Assembly (NCBI RefSeq): GCF_009755605.1
Contig: NZ_WPNZ01000002.1
Coordinates: forward strand, 358,184 to 422,183
Source: Streptomyces typhae
GTDB lineage: Bacteria; Actinomycetota; Actinomycetes; Streptomycetales; Streptomycetaceae
Length of the DNA: 64,000 bases
Direction: 5' to 3'
Below the pieces are notes generated by a model. That model was not told the origin of the DNA. It was given only the letters and a program-made list of their open reading frames with translations, and did not search any database. The position numbers and the translations under genes were made by a program. Shown here in pieces: positions 38,146 to 47,425 of this stretch; within the stretch, counting starts at the first letter, position 1, and every line of letters starts with the position of its first letter.

Positions 38146-39579
38146 GTGGACGGTACGACCACGACGAGGGCCGCGACCCGGCCCCCCGGCACCGGCACGG
38201 CGCGGCCCGCCGCGCCCCGTGCGCTGCGCGAAGGCGCCGCCCGGGTCCTGGCGGCCAACTGGACCGGCACCTCCACCGTCCCCTCCCGCGCCCTGTATCC
38301 GCACCAGTGGTCCTGGGACTCGGCGTTCATCGCGATCGGTCTGCGCCATCTGTCGCCCTTACGGGCGCAGGTGGAACTGGAGACGCTGCTGTCCGCGCAG
38401 TGGGCCGACGGCCGGGTGCCGCACATCGTGTTCAACCCCGCCGTCCCCTTCGACGCCTACTTCCCGAGCCCCGACTTCTGGCGCTCCACCGCCGCGGGGC
38501 GCGCCGCGGGCGCCCCCGCCGCCGTGCAGACCTCCGGCATCGTGCAGCCACCGGTGCACGCCCTCGCCGCCTGGCTGGTGCACCTGGCCGACCCCGGTCT
38601 CTCCCGGGCCCGCTCGTTCCTGGCCCGGCTGCACCCGCGGCTCGCCGCCTGGCACCGCCATCTGCTGCACCACCGCGACCTCGGGGGCGCGGGGCTCGCC
38701 GCGGTCGTCCACCCCTGGGAGCAGGGCATGGACAACAGCCCCTGCTGGGACGGCCCGCTGAGCCGGGTGCCACCCGCCCGCCCCGGTTCGTTCCGCCGCG
38801 CCGACCTCGACCACGGCTCGCCCCGGCACCGGCCGACGGACCTCGACTACGGGCGGTACGTACGGCTCGCGGCGGACTACCGCGACAGCGGGTACGGGAC
38901 GTCCCCCGGGCGGCGGCCCGGGTTCGCCGTCGAGGACCCCTCCTTCAACGCCCTCCTGATCGCCTCCGAGCACGCCCTCGCCCGGATCACCGCCGAGCTG
39001 GGCGTGCCCGGGACGGCCAGGCACGCACGCGCGGAGCGGCTGACGCGGATCCTGGTGGAGCGGCTCTGGGACCCGGTGGGCGGGATCTTCCGGTGCCGCG
39101 ACCTGCTGGCCGCGCCCCCGGCCGGGGCCCTCGTCGGCGAGCGCGGGGCGACCGGCCTGATCCCGCTCGTCCTGCCGGGTCTTCCGCGCGCCGTGGCCGC
39201 GGCCCTGGTGCGCACGGCGCGCGGACCGCACTTCGAGCTGGGCGGCCGGTGCCGCCTGGCGCCGAGCCACGACCTGCTCAGCCCGTCGTTCGACGCGCGG
39301 CGCTACTGGCGCGGCCCGGCCTGGTTCAACACCAACTGGCTCCTGGAACGCGGCCTGCGGCTGCACGGCGGGACGGCGCACGCGGACGGGCTGCGCGCCG
39401 CGCTGCTCGACACCGCCATGGCGTCGGACTTCGCCGAGTACGTGGACCCGTACGAGGGAGTCGGCTGCGGCGCCCGCGGCTTCGGCTGGAGCGCGGCGCT
39501 CGCCCTCGACCTGGGCGTGGCCGCGGAGGCGGTACCCGATGCGTACGACTCGCAGGACGAGGGGGCACGGAATGACTGA
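38146..39579 (+). CDS. GH63/MGH1-type glycoside hydrolase
   Basis: A 477-residue (alpha/alpha)6-barrel hydrolase. Motifs are YPHQWSWDSAFIAIGL near residue 50, GRVPHIVFNP, HPWEQGMDNSPCWD near 190 (a probable catalytic acid region), FAVEDPSFNALLI, YWRGPAWFNTNWLLERGL near 385 and DPYEGVGCGARGFGWSAAL near the C-terminus. This set is typical of MGH1/GH63-like enzymes acting on alpha-glucosides or mannosylglycerate-like substrates. It has no signal peptide. Its end overlaps the next hydrolase gene by eight bases, so the pair is coupled. The GTG start has GGGAG upstream. The true substrate is unknown. Confidence 0.82.
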   Translation: MDGTTTTRAATRPPGTGTARPAAPRALREGAARVLAANWTGTSTVPSRALYPHQWSWDSAFIAIGLRHLSPLRAQVELETLLSAQWADGRVPHIVFNPAVPFDAYFPSPDFWRSTAAGRAAGAPAAVQTSGIVQPPVHALAAWLVHLADPGLSRARSFLARLHPRLAAWHRHLLHHRDLGGAGLAAVVHPWEQGMDNSPCWDGPLSRVPPARPGSFRRADLDHGSPRHRPTDLDYGRYVRLAADYRDSGYGTSPGRRPGFAVEDPSFNALLIASEHALARITAELGVPGTARHARAERLTRILVERLWDPVGGIFRCRDLLAAPPAGALVGERGATGLIPLVLPGLPRAVAAALVRTARGPHFELGGRCRLAPSHDLLSPSFDARRYWRGPAWFNTNWLLERGLRLHGGTAHADGLRAALLDTAMASDFAEYVDPYEGVGCGARGFGWSAALALDLGVAAEAVPDAYDSQDEGARND

Positions 39580-41722
39580 CGACGGCCGGCATCAACTGCT
39601 CGTGCACGGCACGACGTTCGCCGCGCTGGGCGCGGGCGGCGACATCAGGGGCGTGCCGGGCGGCAGCGAGCCGGACGGTCTGTTCGTGCGCGACGCGCGG
39701 CACCTGAGCCGCTGGCAGCTCACGGTGGAGGGCGCCGTCCCCGAGGTGCTCACGCCGGTGTCCGTGAACGACGGGGGCCGCGCGGGCGCGGAGACCGAGG
39801 TGGCGCGCTGCGTGCTGGTGCCGCGCGGCGGGCGCCAGGAACCGCCCGCGTACACGCTCTTCCGTGAACAGGCCGTCGTGGACGGCGCGTTGGTGGAGTC
39901 CCTGCACATCATCAGCAACCGCCCGGTCCCGACGACGCTGCGGCTCGGGCTCACCGCCGACGCCGACTTCGCCGACCAGTTCGAGCTGCGCGCGGACCAC
40001 CGTACGTACACGAAGACGGGGGCGGTCAGGTCGCGCCGGGTCCTTGAGGCACGGGAAGCACCCGAGGGGGCGTCCGACGGGGAAACCGGCGGCGGGGAGC
40101 GCCGTCCGGGCGGGCCGCGGGGCGGTGTGCGGGAGCTCGTCGGTGTCCGAGGCGGGGCGCGACGGCCCAGGGAGGCGTACGGGCGGGGGTACGGCCGGGA
40201 GTACGGGCCGACGGGTCCCGGGCGCGTCGCCGGTGTCGAGTTCGGCTACCGGCGCGGGGACTGGCTGGCCCGCACCGCCGTCACCGCGGAGCCCGCGCCG
40301 GACGCCGTCGAGGAGACGGGGACCGGTGCCCGGCGCCTGGTGTGGACCCTGGACCTGGCCGCGCACGGGGCGGCCGACGTGGCCCTGACGGTCACGGCCC
40401 GGCCGCACGGCGCGCCCGCGCGGCCCGCGCCGCCGCGCTCCCCCGCCGCCGCCCTGCGCCATCTGGTGGGCGAGAGGGCCGAGTTCGTCGCCTGTGTGCC
40501 GCTCCCCGCGGACTGGCCCGAACTGTCCGCTGCCTGTACGCGCGGCCTCGCCGACCTGGCGTCGCTCCGGGTGCCCGCGCGCGGCCTCGACGGCGAGGAG
40601 CTGAGCGTGCCCGCGGCGGGCGTGCCCTGGTTCCTCACGCTGCTCGGCCGCGACGCGCTCCTGACGTCCCTGTTCGCGCTGCCGTATCTGCCGTGCCTGG
40701 CCTCCGCGACGCTGTCGGCGCTCGCCGCGACCCAGGCGACCGAGCACGCCGAGGGGTCCGCAGCCAAGCCCGGCAAGATCGTGCACGAGGTGCGGCACGG
40801 GGAGCTGGCCCACTTCGGGCAGGTGCCCTTCCGGCGGTACTACGGCTCGGTGGACGCCACGCCGCTGTTCCTCGTGCTGCTCGGCGCGTACACCGAGCAG
40901 ACCGGCGACACGGCCGCGGCCCGGCGCCTTCAGCCGCACGCGCGTGCCGCCGTCGGCTGGATGCTGGACCACGGCGGGCTCTCCTCGCACGGCTATCTCG
41001 TGCACCGCGCGGACGAGGGCGGCCCCGCCAACCAGAACTGGAAGGACTCCCCCGGCGCGATCTGCGCCGCCGACGGCACCCGCGTCCCCGGGCCCGTCCT
41101 CGCGGCGGGGGTGCAGGGGTACGCGTACGACGCGCTGCGGCGCACGGCGTGGCTGGCACGGACCGTGTGGGACGACACGGCGTACGCCGACTGCCTCGCG
41201 CGGGACGCCGCCGCGCTGCGCGACCGGTTCCAGCGGGACTTCTGGATGGCCGCGCGGGGCTTTCCCGCGCTCGCTCTCGACGGCGACGGCGGGCAGGTCG
41301 ACGCGCTCGCCTCCGACGCGGGGCACCTGCTGTGGTCCGGGCTCCTCGACAAGGAGTACGGGGAGGCGGTGGGGCGGCGGCTCCTGGAGGAGGACTTCTT
41401 CTCCGGCTGGGGCGTGCGGACGCTGGCCGCGGGGCAGGGCGCCTACCACCCGCTCTCCTGTCACCGGGGGTCGGTGTGGCCCCACGACAACGCGCTCATC
41501 GCCCTCGGGCTCGCCCGGTACGGGCTGCACGACGAGGTACGGGTCGTCGCCCGCGCCCTGGTCGACGCCGCCGGGACGTCGGCGGGGCGCCTGCCCGAAG
41601 TCCTCGCCGGCTACGCCCGCACCGCGCACGCCACCCCCGTCCCCTACCCGCACGCCTGCACCCGTGAGTCCCGCACATCGGCTACCCCGCTGGCCCTGCT
41701 GACGGCCGTGGGCGCCGCCTGA
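39572..41722 (+). CDS. Amylo-alpha-1,6-glucosidase-like glycogen debranching protein
   Basis: A 716-residue protein. The N-terminal beta domain resembles the bis-glycogen-debranching domain (GSEPDGLFVRDARHLSRWQL near residue 30). A disordered Gly/Arg-rich insert lies near residues 165-215. The (alpha/alpha)6 barrel has VPWFLTLLGRDALLTSLFAL near 350, GELAHFGQVPFRRYYGSVDA, NQNWKDSPGAI near 490 and CHRGSVWPHDNALIALGLARY near 635. It should cleave alpha-1,6 or related linkages in an intracellular oligosaccharide. It works next to the MGH1-type hydrolase and the ROK regulator. The ATG at 39572 has GGAG-like bases; an upstream in-frame start would overlap the neighbour further. Confidence 0.82.
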   Translation: MTDDGRHQLLVHGTTFAALGAGGDIRGVPGGSEPDGLFVRDARHLSRWQLTVEGAVPEVLTPVSVNDGGRAGAETEVARCVLVPRGGRQEPPAYTLFREQAVVDGALVESLHIISNRPVPTTLRLGLTADADFADQFELRADHRTYTKTGAVRSRRVLEAREAPEGASDGETGGGERRPGGPRGGVRELVGVRGGARRPREAYGRGYGREYGPTGPGRVAGVEFGYRRGDWLARTAVTAEPAPDAVEETGTGARRLVWTLDLAAHGAADVALTVTARPHGAPARPAPPRSPAAALRHLVGERAEFVACVPLPADWPELSAACTRGLADLASLRVPARGLDGEELSVPAAGVPWFLTLLGRDALLTSLFALPYLPCLASATLSALAATQATEHAEGSAAKPGKIVHEVRHGELAHFGQVPFRRYYGSVDATPLFLVLLGAYTEQTGDTAAARRLQPHARAAVGWMLDHGGLSSHGYLVHRADEGGPANQNWKDSPGAICAADGTRVPGPVLAAGVQGYAYDALRRTAWLARTVWDDTAYADCLARDAAALRDRFQRDFWMAARGFPALALDGDGGQVDALASDAGHLLWSGLLDKEYGEAVGRRLLEEDFFSGWGVRTLAAGQGAYHPLSCHRGSVWPHDNALIALGLARYGLHDEVRVVARALVDAAGTSAGRLPEVLAGYARTAHATPVPYPHACTRESRTSATPLALLTAVGAA

Positions 41723-41750
41723 GGGGCCGGTACGAGGCGGCACGGGGGGC

Positions 41751-43196
41751 TCAGGCCAGTTCCCGGGGCAGCCGCAGGCTCAGCGCGGCCAGGGCGAGGA
41801 GCCCGGCGAGCTGGACGGCGAGGACCGTCGCGAAGGCCTCGCGCATGCCGACGCCGGACTCCATCGCCAGGAACAGCGAACCGAGCGTCGCCACGCCCAC
41901 GGCGAGGCAGGACTGCTGGGCCGTCGCCGCGAGCCCGCTCCCGGCCCCCGCACGCGCCGCGGGCACGGCGGACAGCAGGATGCGGAAGTACAGGGGAAGC
42001 TGGATGCCCTGGCCGAAGCCGCACAGGGCGAGGCCCGGCGCCAGGGCGAGCGGCGTGAGCGCGGACCACGGGGCCCACAGGACGGTCAGGGCGAGCACGG
42101 CGACACCGGTGCCGTGCACCAGGGCGCACAGGGTCAGGGCCCGGCTGCCGAGGCGGCGCACCAGGCGGGGCGCGAGGAGCGACGCGGCGAACTGGGCGGC
42201 CCCCATCGGGACCAGGGTGAGACCCGCCTTGAGGGCGCCGTACTCAAGGCCCTTCTGGAGCGTCACCGCGCTCACGAACATCCAGCCGCTGAACCCGATG
42301 AAGACGGGCAGGCCCACGGCGAGACCCCGGCGGACACCGGGTTCGCGCAGCAGGGACGGCGGCAGGAGCGGGCTGCCGCCGCTCGCCTCCGCCCGCCGCT
42401 CCACGGCCGCGAACGCCAGGATCAGGAAGGGTGCCGCGACGAGCGTGAGGACCGACCAGAGCGGCCAGCCCGCGGCGCGGCCCTCGGTGAGAGGCAGCAG
42501 GAACGCGGTCAGGGACACAGCGAACAGGACCGTGCCCGCCAGGTCGCCGCGCGCCGGTCGCTCCGCCCTGCTGTCCGGCACCGAGCGCACCGCGAAGAGC
42601 AGCGCGAGGGCGGCCACCGGCACGTTCACGAGGAAGACCATGCGCCAGCCGGTGCCCGCGAGGTCGGCGGCGACCAGGACGCCGCCGAGTATCTGCCCGA
42701 GCACCATGGAGACACCGCCGACCGAGCCGTACAGCGAGACGGCCCGCGCCCGCCGCTCCCCGCTGGTCGTCGCGTGGATGGTGGCGAGCACCTGCGGCAG
42801 CATGATCGCGGACGCCGCGCCCTGGGCGGCGCGCGCCGCCACCAGCCACCAGGCGGTCGGGGCGAGGCCGCAGGCCAGCGAGGTCAGCCCGAAGGCGGCG
42901 GCGCCCCACAGGAACAGCGCGCGGCGCCCGTAGCTGTCGCCGAGCCTGCCGCCGAGGACGAGCAGCACGGCGTAGGCGACGGCATAGCCCGCGACCACCA
43001 TCTCCAGGGTGGCGGCGGGGGCGTGCAGGTCGGCCTCGATGTCGGGCAGCGCCACGTTGACGATGAAGAAGTCGATCATCGGCAGGGCGGCGCCGAGCAG
43101 GATGGTGACCAGGCCGAGCGGGGTGAGGGCGGCGGTCTTCGGGTGCGGGGGCGCGGTGCGCGGACGCGGCTGGGCGCCGTCTGTCGTGAGAGTCAC
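41751..43196 (-). CDS. MFS drug exporter (DHA2 type)
   Basis: A 481-residue transporter with about fourteen helices. Motif A is GGRLGDSYGRRALFL and the DHA2 opening is MIDFFIVNVALPDIEADL. Motif C is VSMVLGQILGGVL. It exports hydrophobic drugs or metabolites with protons. The GTG at 43196 is taken as start. It is divergent from an XRE regulator with a ligand-binding domain, a common regulator-exporter layout. A minus-strand TTGCCA/ATAAAG pair (about 43267-43239) is a weak promoter candidate. Confidence 0.9.
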   Translation of the reverse strand: MTLTTDGAQPRPRTAPPHPKTAALTPLGLVTILLGAALPMIDFFIVNVALPDIEADLHAPAATLEMVVAGYAVAYAVLLVLGGRLGDSYGRRALFLWGAAAFGLTSLACGLAPTAWWLVAARAAQGAASAIMLPQVLATIHATTSGERRARAVSLYGSVGGVSMVLGQILGGVLVAADLAGTGWRMVFLVNVPVAALALLFAVRSVPDSRAERPARGDLAGTVLFAVSLTAFLLPLTEGRAAGWPLWSVLTLVAAPFLILAFAAVERRAEASGGSPLLPPSLLREPGVRRGLAVGLPVFIGFSGWMFVSAVTLQKGLEYGALKAGLTLVPMGAAQFAASLLAPRLVRRLGSRALTLCALVHGTGVAVLALTVLWAPWSALTPLALAPGLALCGFGQGIQLPLYFRILLSAVPAARAGAGSGLAATAQQSCLAVGVATLGSLFLAMESGVGMREAFATVLAVQLAGLLALAALSLRLPRELA

Positions 43197-43297
43197 GGAT
43201 ACGACGATGAGGGGCCGCCCAGAGGGGTACCAGAGTGTCTTTATCCTGGTAGTGGACGCACCTGGCAACGGTCTGCGAGGTGCGGCAGCCTGGTGGG

Positions 43298-44434
43298 GTG
43301 ACCACTACCGCAGAGCCTGTGTCCACCGTCGCCGAGCCGAGGGCCGCCACCGCCGGGCCAGGGGCCACCACCGCCAGGCCGAGGACCGCTGTCGCCGGGC
43401 CGGAGGCCACCGCAGCCGGGCCGGGGGCCGCCGCCGGGCCGAGGGCGGCTGTCGCCGGGCCGGAGGCCGCCGCAGCCGGGCCGGGGGCCGCCACCGCCAG
43501 GCCGAGGACCGCTGTCGCCGGGCCGGAGGCCACCGCAGCCGGGCCGGGGGCCGCCACCGCCGGGCCGAGGGCTTTCGCGTACGCGCCCGCGCAGCCGCCC
43601 GCCACCGACGCCGTCACCCGGCGGCAAGAGCTCGCCGCGTTCCTGCGCAGCCGCCGCGAGCGGATCACGCCCGAGCAGGTCGGCCTGGTCCGCGGTGCCC
43701 GCCGCCGCACGCCGGGGCTGCGCCGCGAGGAGGTCGCGCAGCTCTCCGCGGTCGGGGTCACCTGGTACACGTGGCTGGAGCAGGGCCGGGCCATCCGGGT
43801 CTCCGCGCAGGTCCTGGACGCCGTCGCCCGCGCGCTCCTTATGGACGCGACCGAGCGCGGCCACCTCTTCGTGCTGGCCGGGGTCGTGGATCCGCGCCCG
43901 GAGTACGACTGCCCGGTGCTCTCGCCGACCGCGCTGCGCCTGATGCACACCATCGCGCCCTACCCGGCCACCCTCCAGAACGCCCGCTACGACGTCCTCG
44001 CGCACAACCGCCCCTTCGCGCAGGTCTTCGGCGAGCTGACCGAGCTGCCGCCGCGCGAACGCAACTGCCTGTGGCTGCTCACCACCAGCGAGCGCTGGCG
44101 CGAGACGTTCCTCGACCGGGACGAGATGCTGCGCGACCTGATCGCCAAGTACCGCACGGGCATGGCCGAGCATGTCGCCGAGCCCGCCTGGAAGGAGCGG
44201 CTCGACGGGCTGCTCCAGGTGTCCGCGGAGTTCCGCCAGCTGTGGCGGCGGCACGAGCTGGCGACGATGTCACCGCACGTCAAGCGGTACCGGCACCCCC
44301 AGGTGGGGCTGCTCAGGCTGGAGCACCGCAACCTGTGGCTGGCCCCGCAGCCGCAGACGCACCGCCTCGTCGCCTATGTGCCCGCCGACGAGACGACAGA
44401 GCGGCGGCTCGGGCTGCTCGCGGAGCTGGCATAG
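43298..44434 (+). CDS. XRE-family regulator with MmyB-like ligand-binding domain and N-terminal repeats
   Basis: A regulator of about 378 residues. The helix-turn-helix (RQELAAFLRSRRERITPEQV ... LRREEVAQLSAVGVTWYTWLEQGR) lies near residues 108-175. The C-terminal MmyB-like domain (LSPTALRLMHTIAPYPATLQ ... LAHNRPFAQVFGEL ... RNLWLAP) binds small ligands in this family. The unusual part is the first ~90 residues: Ala/Gly/Pro/Thr repeats of 20-21 residues encoded by near-identical DNA units. The GTG at 43298 is a guess; a GTG at 43280 is also in frame. It is divergent from the MFS exporter, which it probably represses. Confidence 0.85.
   Translation: MTTTAEPVSTVAEPRAATAGPGATTARPRTAVAGPEATAAGPGAAAGPRAAVAGPEAAAAGPGAATARPRTAVAGPEATAAGPGAATAGPRAFAYAPAQPPATDAVTRRQELAAFLRSRRERITPEQVGLVRGARRRTPGLRREEVAQLSAVGVTWYTWLEQGRAIRVSAQVLDAVARALLMDATERGHLFVLAGVVDPRPEYDCPVLSPTALRLMHTIAPYPATLQNARYDVLAHNRPFAQVFGELTELPPRERNCLWLLTTSERWRETFLDRDEMLRDLIAKYRTGMAEHVAEPAWKERLDGLLQVSAEFRQLWRRHELATMSPHVKRYRHPQVGLLRLEHRNLWLAPQPQTHRLVAYVPADETTERRLGLLAELA
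43370..43555. repeat. 63/60/63-base intragenic tandem repeat
   Basis: Two identical 63-base units (43370-43432 and 43493-43555) flank a related 60-base unit (43433-43492), all built on GTCGCCGGGCCGGAGGCC cores. The unit lengths are multiples of three, giving 21-, 20- and 21-residue protein repeats at the N-terminus of the XRE regulator. Confidence 0.9.
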
Positions 44435-44456
44435 CGGAGCGGGCGCGGGCGGGTGC

Positions 44457-44535
44457 GCCCGGTGGGGACGGCGGGCGTGCCCGGTGGGTGTGCCCGGTGG
44501 CGCGCCCGGTGGGGGACGGCGACTGTGCCCGGTGG
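44457..44535. repeat. Five copies of GCCCGGTGG in the dus promoter region
   Basis: GCCCGGTGG occurs at 44457, 44479, 44492, 44504 and 44527, all in the same orientation, with uneven spacing of 12-23 bases. The last copy ends 50 bases before the dihydrouridine synthase start. The sequence GACAAT (44538-44543) just after could be a -10 box. Confidence 0.7.
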
Positions 44536-44585
44536 GGGACAATGGGAGCTTGCCCCTGTCCCGTACGTTCCCGGAGAGCCGCCCG

Positions 44586-45830
44586 ATGTCCCAGCCGCTG
44601 ACGCCGTCGCCCGCGCAGCCGTCGTCGCCCGCGCAGCCGCCGGAGCCCACGGGGCAGCCGGAGCCCGCGCAGCCGCCGGAGCCCACGGGGCTGCCCGTGG
44701 CGCCGCCCACGCTCGCCGTCGGCCCGCACGTCGTCCAGCCGCCCGTGGTGCTCGCGCCGATGGCCGGGATCACGAACGCGCCGTTCCGGACGCTGTGCCG
44801 GGAGTTCAGCGGCGGCAAGGGCCTGTTCGTCAGCGAGATGATCACCACCCGCGCGCTGGTCGAGCGCAACGAGAAGACCATGCAGCTGATCCACTTCGAC
44901 GCGACCGAGAAGCCGCGCTCGATCCAGCTGTACGGGGTGGACCCGGCGACCGTCGGCAAGGCCGTCCGCATGATCGCGGAGGAGGGTCTTGCCGACCACA
45001 TCGACCTGAACTTCGGCTGCCCCGTCCCGAAGGTGACCCGCAAGGGCGGCGGCTCCGCCCTGCCCTACAAGCGGCCGCTGCTGCGCGCGATCCTGCGGGA
45101 GGCCGTGAGCGGCGCCGGTGACCTGCCGGTCACGATGAAGATGCGCAAGGGCATCGACGACGACCACATCACGTTCCTGGACGCGGGCCGGATCGCCGTC
45201 GAGGAGGGCGTGACCGCCATCGCCCTGCACGGGCGGACGGCCGCGCAGCACTACGGCGGCACGGCCGACTGGGACGCGATCGCCCGGCTGAAGGAGCACG
45301 TCCCGGAGATCCCGGTGCTCGGCAACGGCGACATCTGGTCGGCGGCGGACGCGGTGCGCATGATGCGCGAGACCGGGTGCGACGGGGTCGTGGTCGGCCG
45401 TGGCTGCCTCGGCAGGCCGTGGCTGTTCGGGGACCTGGTGGCCGCGTTCGAGGGCACGGGCGCGCCCGCGGCGCCCTCGCTGCGGGAGGTCGCCGCGGTG
45501 ATGCTGCGGCACGCCGCGCTGCTCGGGGAGTGGATCGGGGACGAGGCCCGCGGGGTCATCGACTTCCGCAAGCACGTCGCCTGGTACCTGAAGGGGTTCG
45601 CGGTCGGTTCGGAGATGCGCAAGCGCCTCGCGGTCACGTCCTCGCTCGCGGAGTTGGAGGACGGTCTCGGTGAGCTGGACCTCTCCCAGGGCTGGCCGCT
45701 CGGCGCCGACGGGCCCCGGGGCCGTACGTCCGGCAACAACCGCGTGGTCCTGCCGGACGGCTGGCTGAAGGACCCCTACGACTGCGCGGGCGTCTCCGCC
45801 GACGCGGAACTGGACACCTCCGGGGGCTGA
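44586..45830 (+). CDS. dusB: tRNA-dihydrouridine synthase (DusB type)
   Basis: A 414-residue FMN enzyme that reduces uridine to dihydrouridine in tRNA using NADPH. After a Pro/Gln-rich N-terminus of about 45 residues comes the TIM barrel. It shows LAPMAGITNAPFRTLCREF, SIQLYGVDP, the catalytic Cys in LNFGCPVPKVTRKGGGSALP (near 145), ALHGRTAAQHY and GNGDIWSAADA. The phosphate loop is VVVGRGCLGRPWLF. The small helical RNA-binding domain follows. The Pro-rich head is not part of the family core. Confidence 0.95.
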   Translation: MSQPLTPSPAQPSSPAQPPEPTGQPEPAQPPEPTGLPVAPPTLAVGPHVVQPPVVLAPMAGITNAPFRTLCREFSGGKGLFVSEMITTRALVERNEKTMQLIHFDATEKPRSIQLYGVDPATVGKAVRMIAEEGLADHIDLNFGCPVPKVTRKGGGSALPYKRPLLRAILREAVSGAGDLPVTMKMRKGIDDDHITFLDAGRIAVEEGVTAIALHGRTAAQHYGGTADWDAIARLKEHVPEIPVLGNGDIWSAADAVRMMRETGCDGVVVGRGCLGRPWLFGDLVAAFEGTGAPAAPSLREVAAVMLRHAALLGEWIGDEARGVIDFRKHVAWYLKGFAVGSEMRKRLAVTSSLAELEDGLGELDLSQGWPLGADGPRGRTSGNNRVVLPDGWLKDPYDCAGVSADAELDTSGG

Positions 45831-45941
45831 CGGCCCTCCGAGGGTTGGCCCTCCGGGGGTTGGCCCTCCGGGGCCGACGGCCTGCCGGGAGCACCGGGCC
45901 GCCGGGGGCGCCGACCCGCACCCGGGGATACGGTCGGCTGT

Positions 45942-47405
45942 ATGGCCGAGCTCAGCCACCGCCGCCGGATGCTGGTGCTCGCGATCTGCTGCATGAGCCT
46001 GCTGATCGTGAGCCTCGACAACACCGTCCTGAACGTGGCGCTGCCCACGATGCGGCGCGAGTTCGACGCGAGCGTGTCCGGCATGCAGTGGACGATCGAC
46101 GCGTACACCCTCGTCCTCGCCTCGCTGCTGATGCTGGCGGGCTCCACGGCGGACCGGATCGGGCGGCGCCGGGTGTTCCAGGCCGGCTTGCTCGTCTTCA
46201 CGCTCGGCTCGGTGCTGTGCTCGCTCGCGCCCAACCTGGAGTGCCTGGTGGCGTTCCGGATGGTGCAGGCCGTGGGCGGTTCGATGCTCAACCCGGTGGC
46301 GATGTCGATCATCACGAACACCTTCACCGAGCCCCGTGAGCGGGCCCGTGCCATCGGGGTGTGGGGCGGCGTCGTGGGCATCTCCATGGCGGCGGGGCCG
46401 CTGGTGGGCGGTCTCCTCGTGGACTCCGTGGGCTGGCGGTCGATCTTCTGGGTCAATCTGCCGGTGGGGCTGGCGGCCCTGTTCCTGACCATGCGGTACG
46501 TCCCCGAGTCCCGCGCGCCGAAGCCGCGCCGCCCGGACCCGGTGGGCCAGCTCCTGGTGATCGGCCTGCTCGGCGCCCTCACGTACGCGATCATCGAGGC
46601 GCCGGCTGCGGGCTGGACGTCGCCGCTGATCATGACGTTCGCGGCGGGTGCGGCGGCGGCCCTCGTGGGCCTGGTCCTGTACGAGCCCCGCCGCGCGGAG
46701 CCCCTGATCGACCTGCGCTTCTTCCGTTCGGCGCCGTTCAGCGGGGCCACCGTGATCGCGATCGCCGCGTTCGCCGCGCTCGGCGGCTTCCTGTTCCTGT
46801 CGACCCTCTACCTCCAGGACGTACGGGGGCTCGACGCCCTGCACGCCGGTCTGTGGATGCTGCCGATGGCGGTGCTCACGCTGGTGTGCGCGCCGCTGTC
46901 GGGGCGGCTCGTGGGCAGCCGGGGGCCGCGCCTGTCCCTGCTGGTCGCGGGCGTGGCGATGACGGCGGCCGGGGTGCTCTTCGCGGTCTTCGAGGCGGAG
47001 GTGGCGGCGCCGAGCCGGATCCTCGCCTATGTCCTGTTCGGCCTGGGCTTCGGCTTCGTGAACGCGCCCATCACCAATACGGCGGTGTCGGGCATGCCCC
47101 GCGCGCAGGCGGGCGTCGCCGCCGCCGTCGCGTCCACCAGCCGCCAGATCGGCCAGACCCTCGGGGTCGCGGTCATCGGCGCGGTCCTGGCCTCCGGGGT
47201 GGCCGCCGCGCACACCGCTTCGTACGCGGACGACTTCACCGGGGCGAGCCGCCCCGCCTGGTGGGTGATCACCGGCTGCGGCCTCGTGGTCCTCGTCGTC
47301 GGGGCGCTGAGCAGCGGGGCCTGGGCGCGCGGCACCGCGCGGCGGACGGCCGAGCGGCTCGGCGACGAACCGGCCGACGCGCCGCGGCGAGCGGAGAACA
47401 GATGA
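45942..47405 (+). CDS. MFS exporter (EmrB/QacA, DHA2 type)
   Basis: A 487-residue transporter with fourteen predicted helices. DHA2 signatures are SLDNTVLNVALPTMRREF, GSTADRIGRRRVFQAG (motif A) and GVVGISMAAGPLVGGLLVD (motif C). It exports a drug-like compound in exchange for protons. No regulator sits directly upstream; the 110-base gap before it holds a short direct repeat of GGTTGGCCCTCC. It ends about 70 bases before the aldo/keto reductase. Confidence 0.92.
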   Translation: MAELSHRRRMLVLAICCMSLLIVSLDNTVLNVALPTMRREFDASVSGMQWTIDAYTLVLASLLMLAGSTADRIGRRRVFQAGLLVFTLGSVLCSLAPNLECLVAFRMVQAVGGSMLNPVAMSIITNTFTEPRERARAIGVWGGVVGISMAAGPLVGGLLVDSVGWRSIFWVNLPVGLAALFLTMRYVPESRAPKPRRPDPVGQLLVIGLLGALTYAIIEAPAAGWTSPLIMTFAAGAAAALVGLVLYEPRRAEPLIDLRFFRSAPFSGATVIAIAAFAALGGFLFLSTLYLQDVRGLDALHAGLWMLPMAVLTLVCAPLSGRLVGSRGPRLSLLVAGVAMTAAGVLFAVFEAEVAAPSRILAYVLFGLGFGFVNAPITNTAVSGMPRAQAGVAAAVASTSRQIGQTLGVAVIGAVLASGVAAAHTASYADDFTGASRPAWWVITGCGLVVLVVGALSSGAWARGTARRTAERLGDEPADAPRRAENR

Positions 47406-47425
47406 CTCCGTACAACTAGCAGAAA

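Noticed and set aside
43241..44254. Minus-strand frame rich in Gly-Pro-Arg-Cys repeats opposite the XRE gene
   Set aside because: The collagen-like look comes from the tandem repeat read backwards. The sense frame holds a clear helix-turn-helix and ligand domain.
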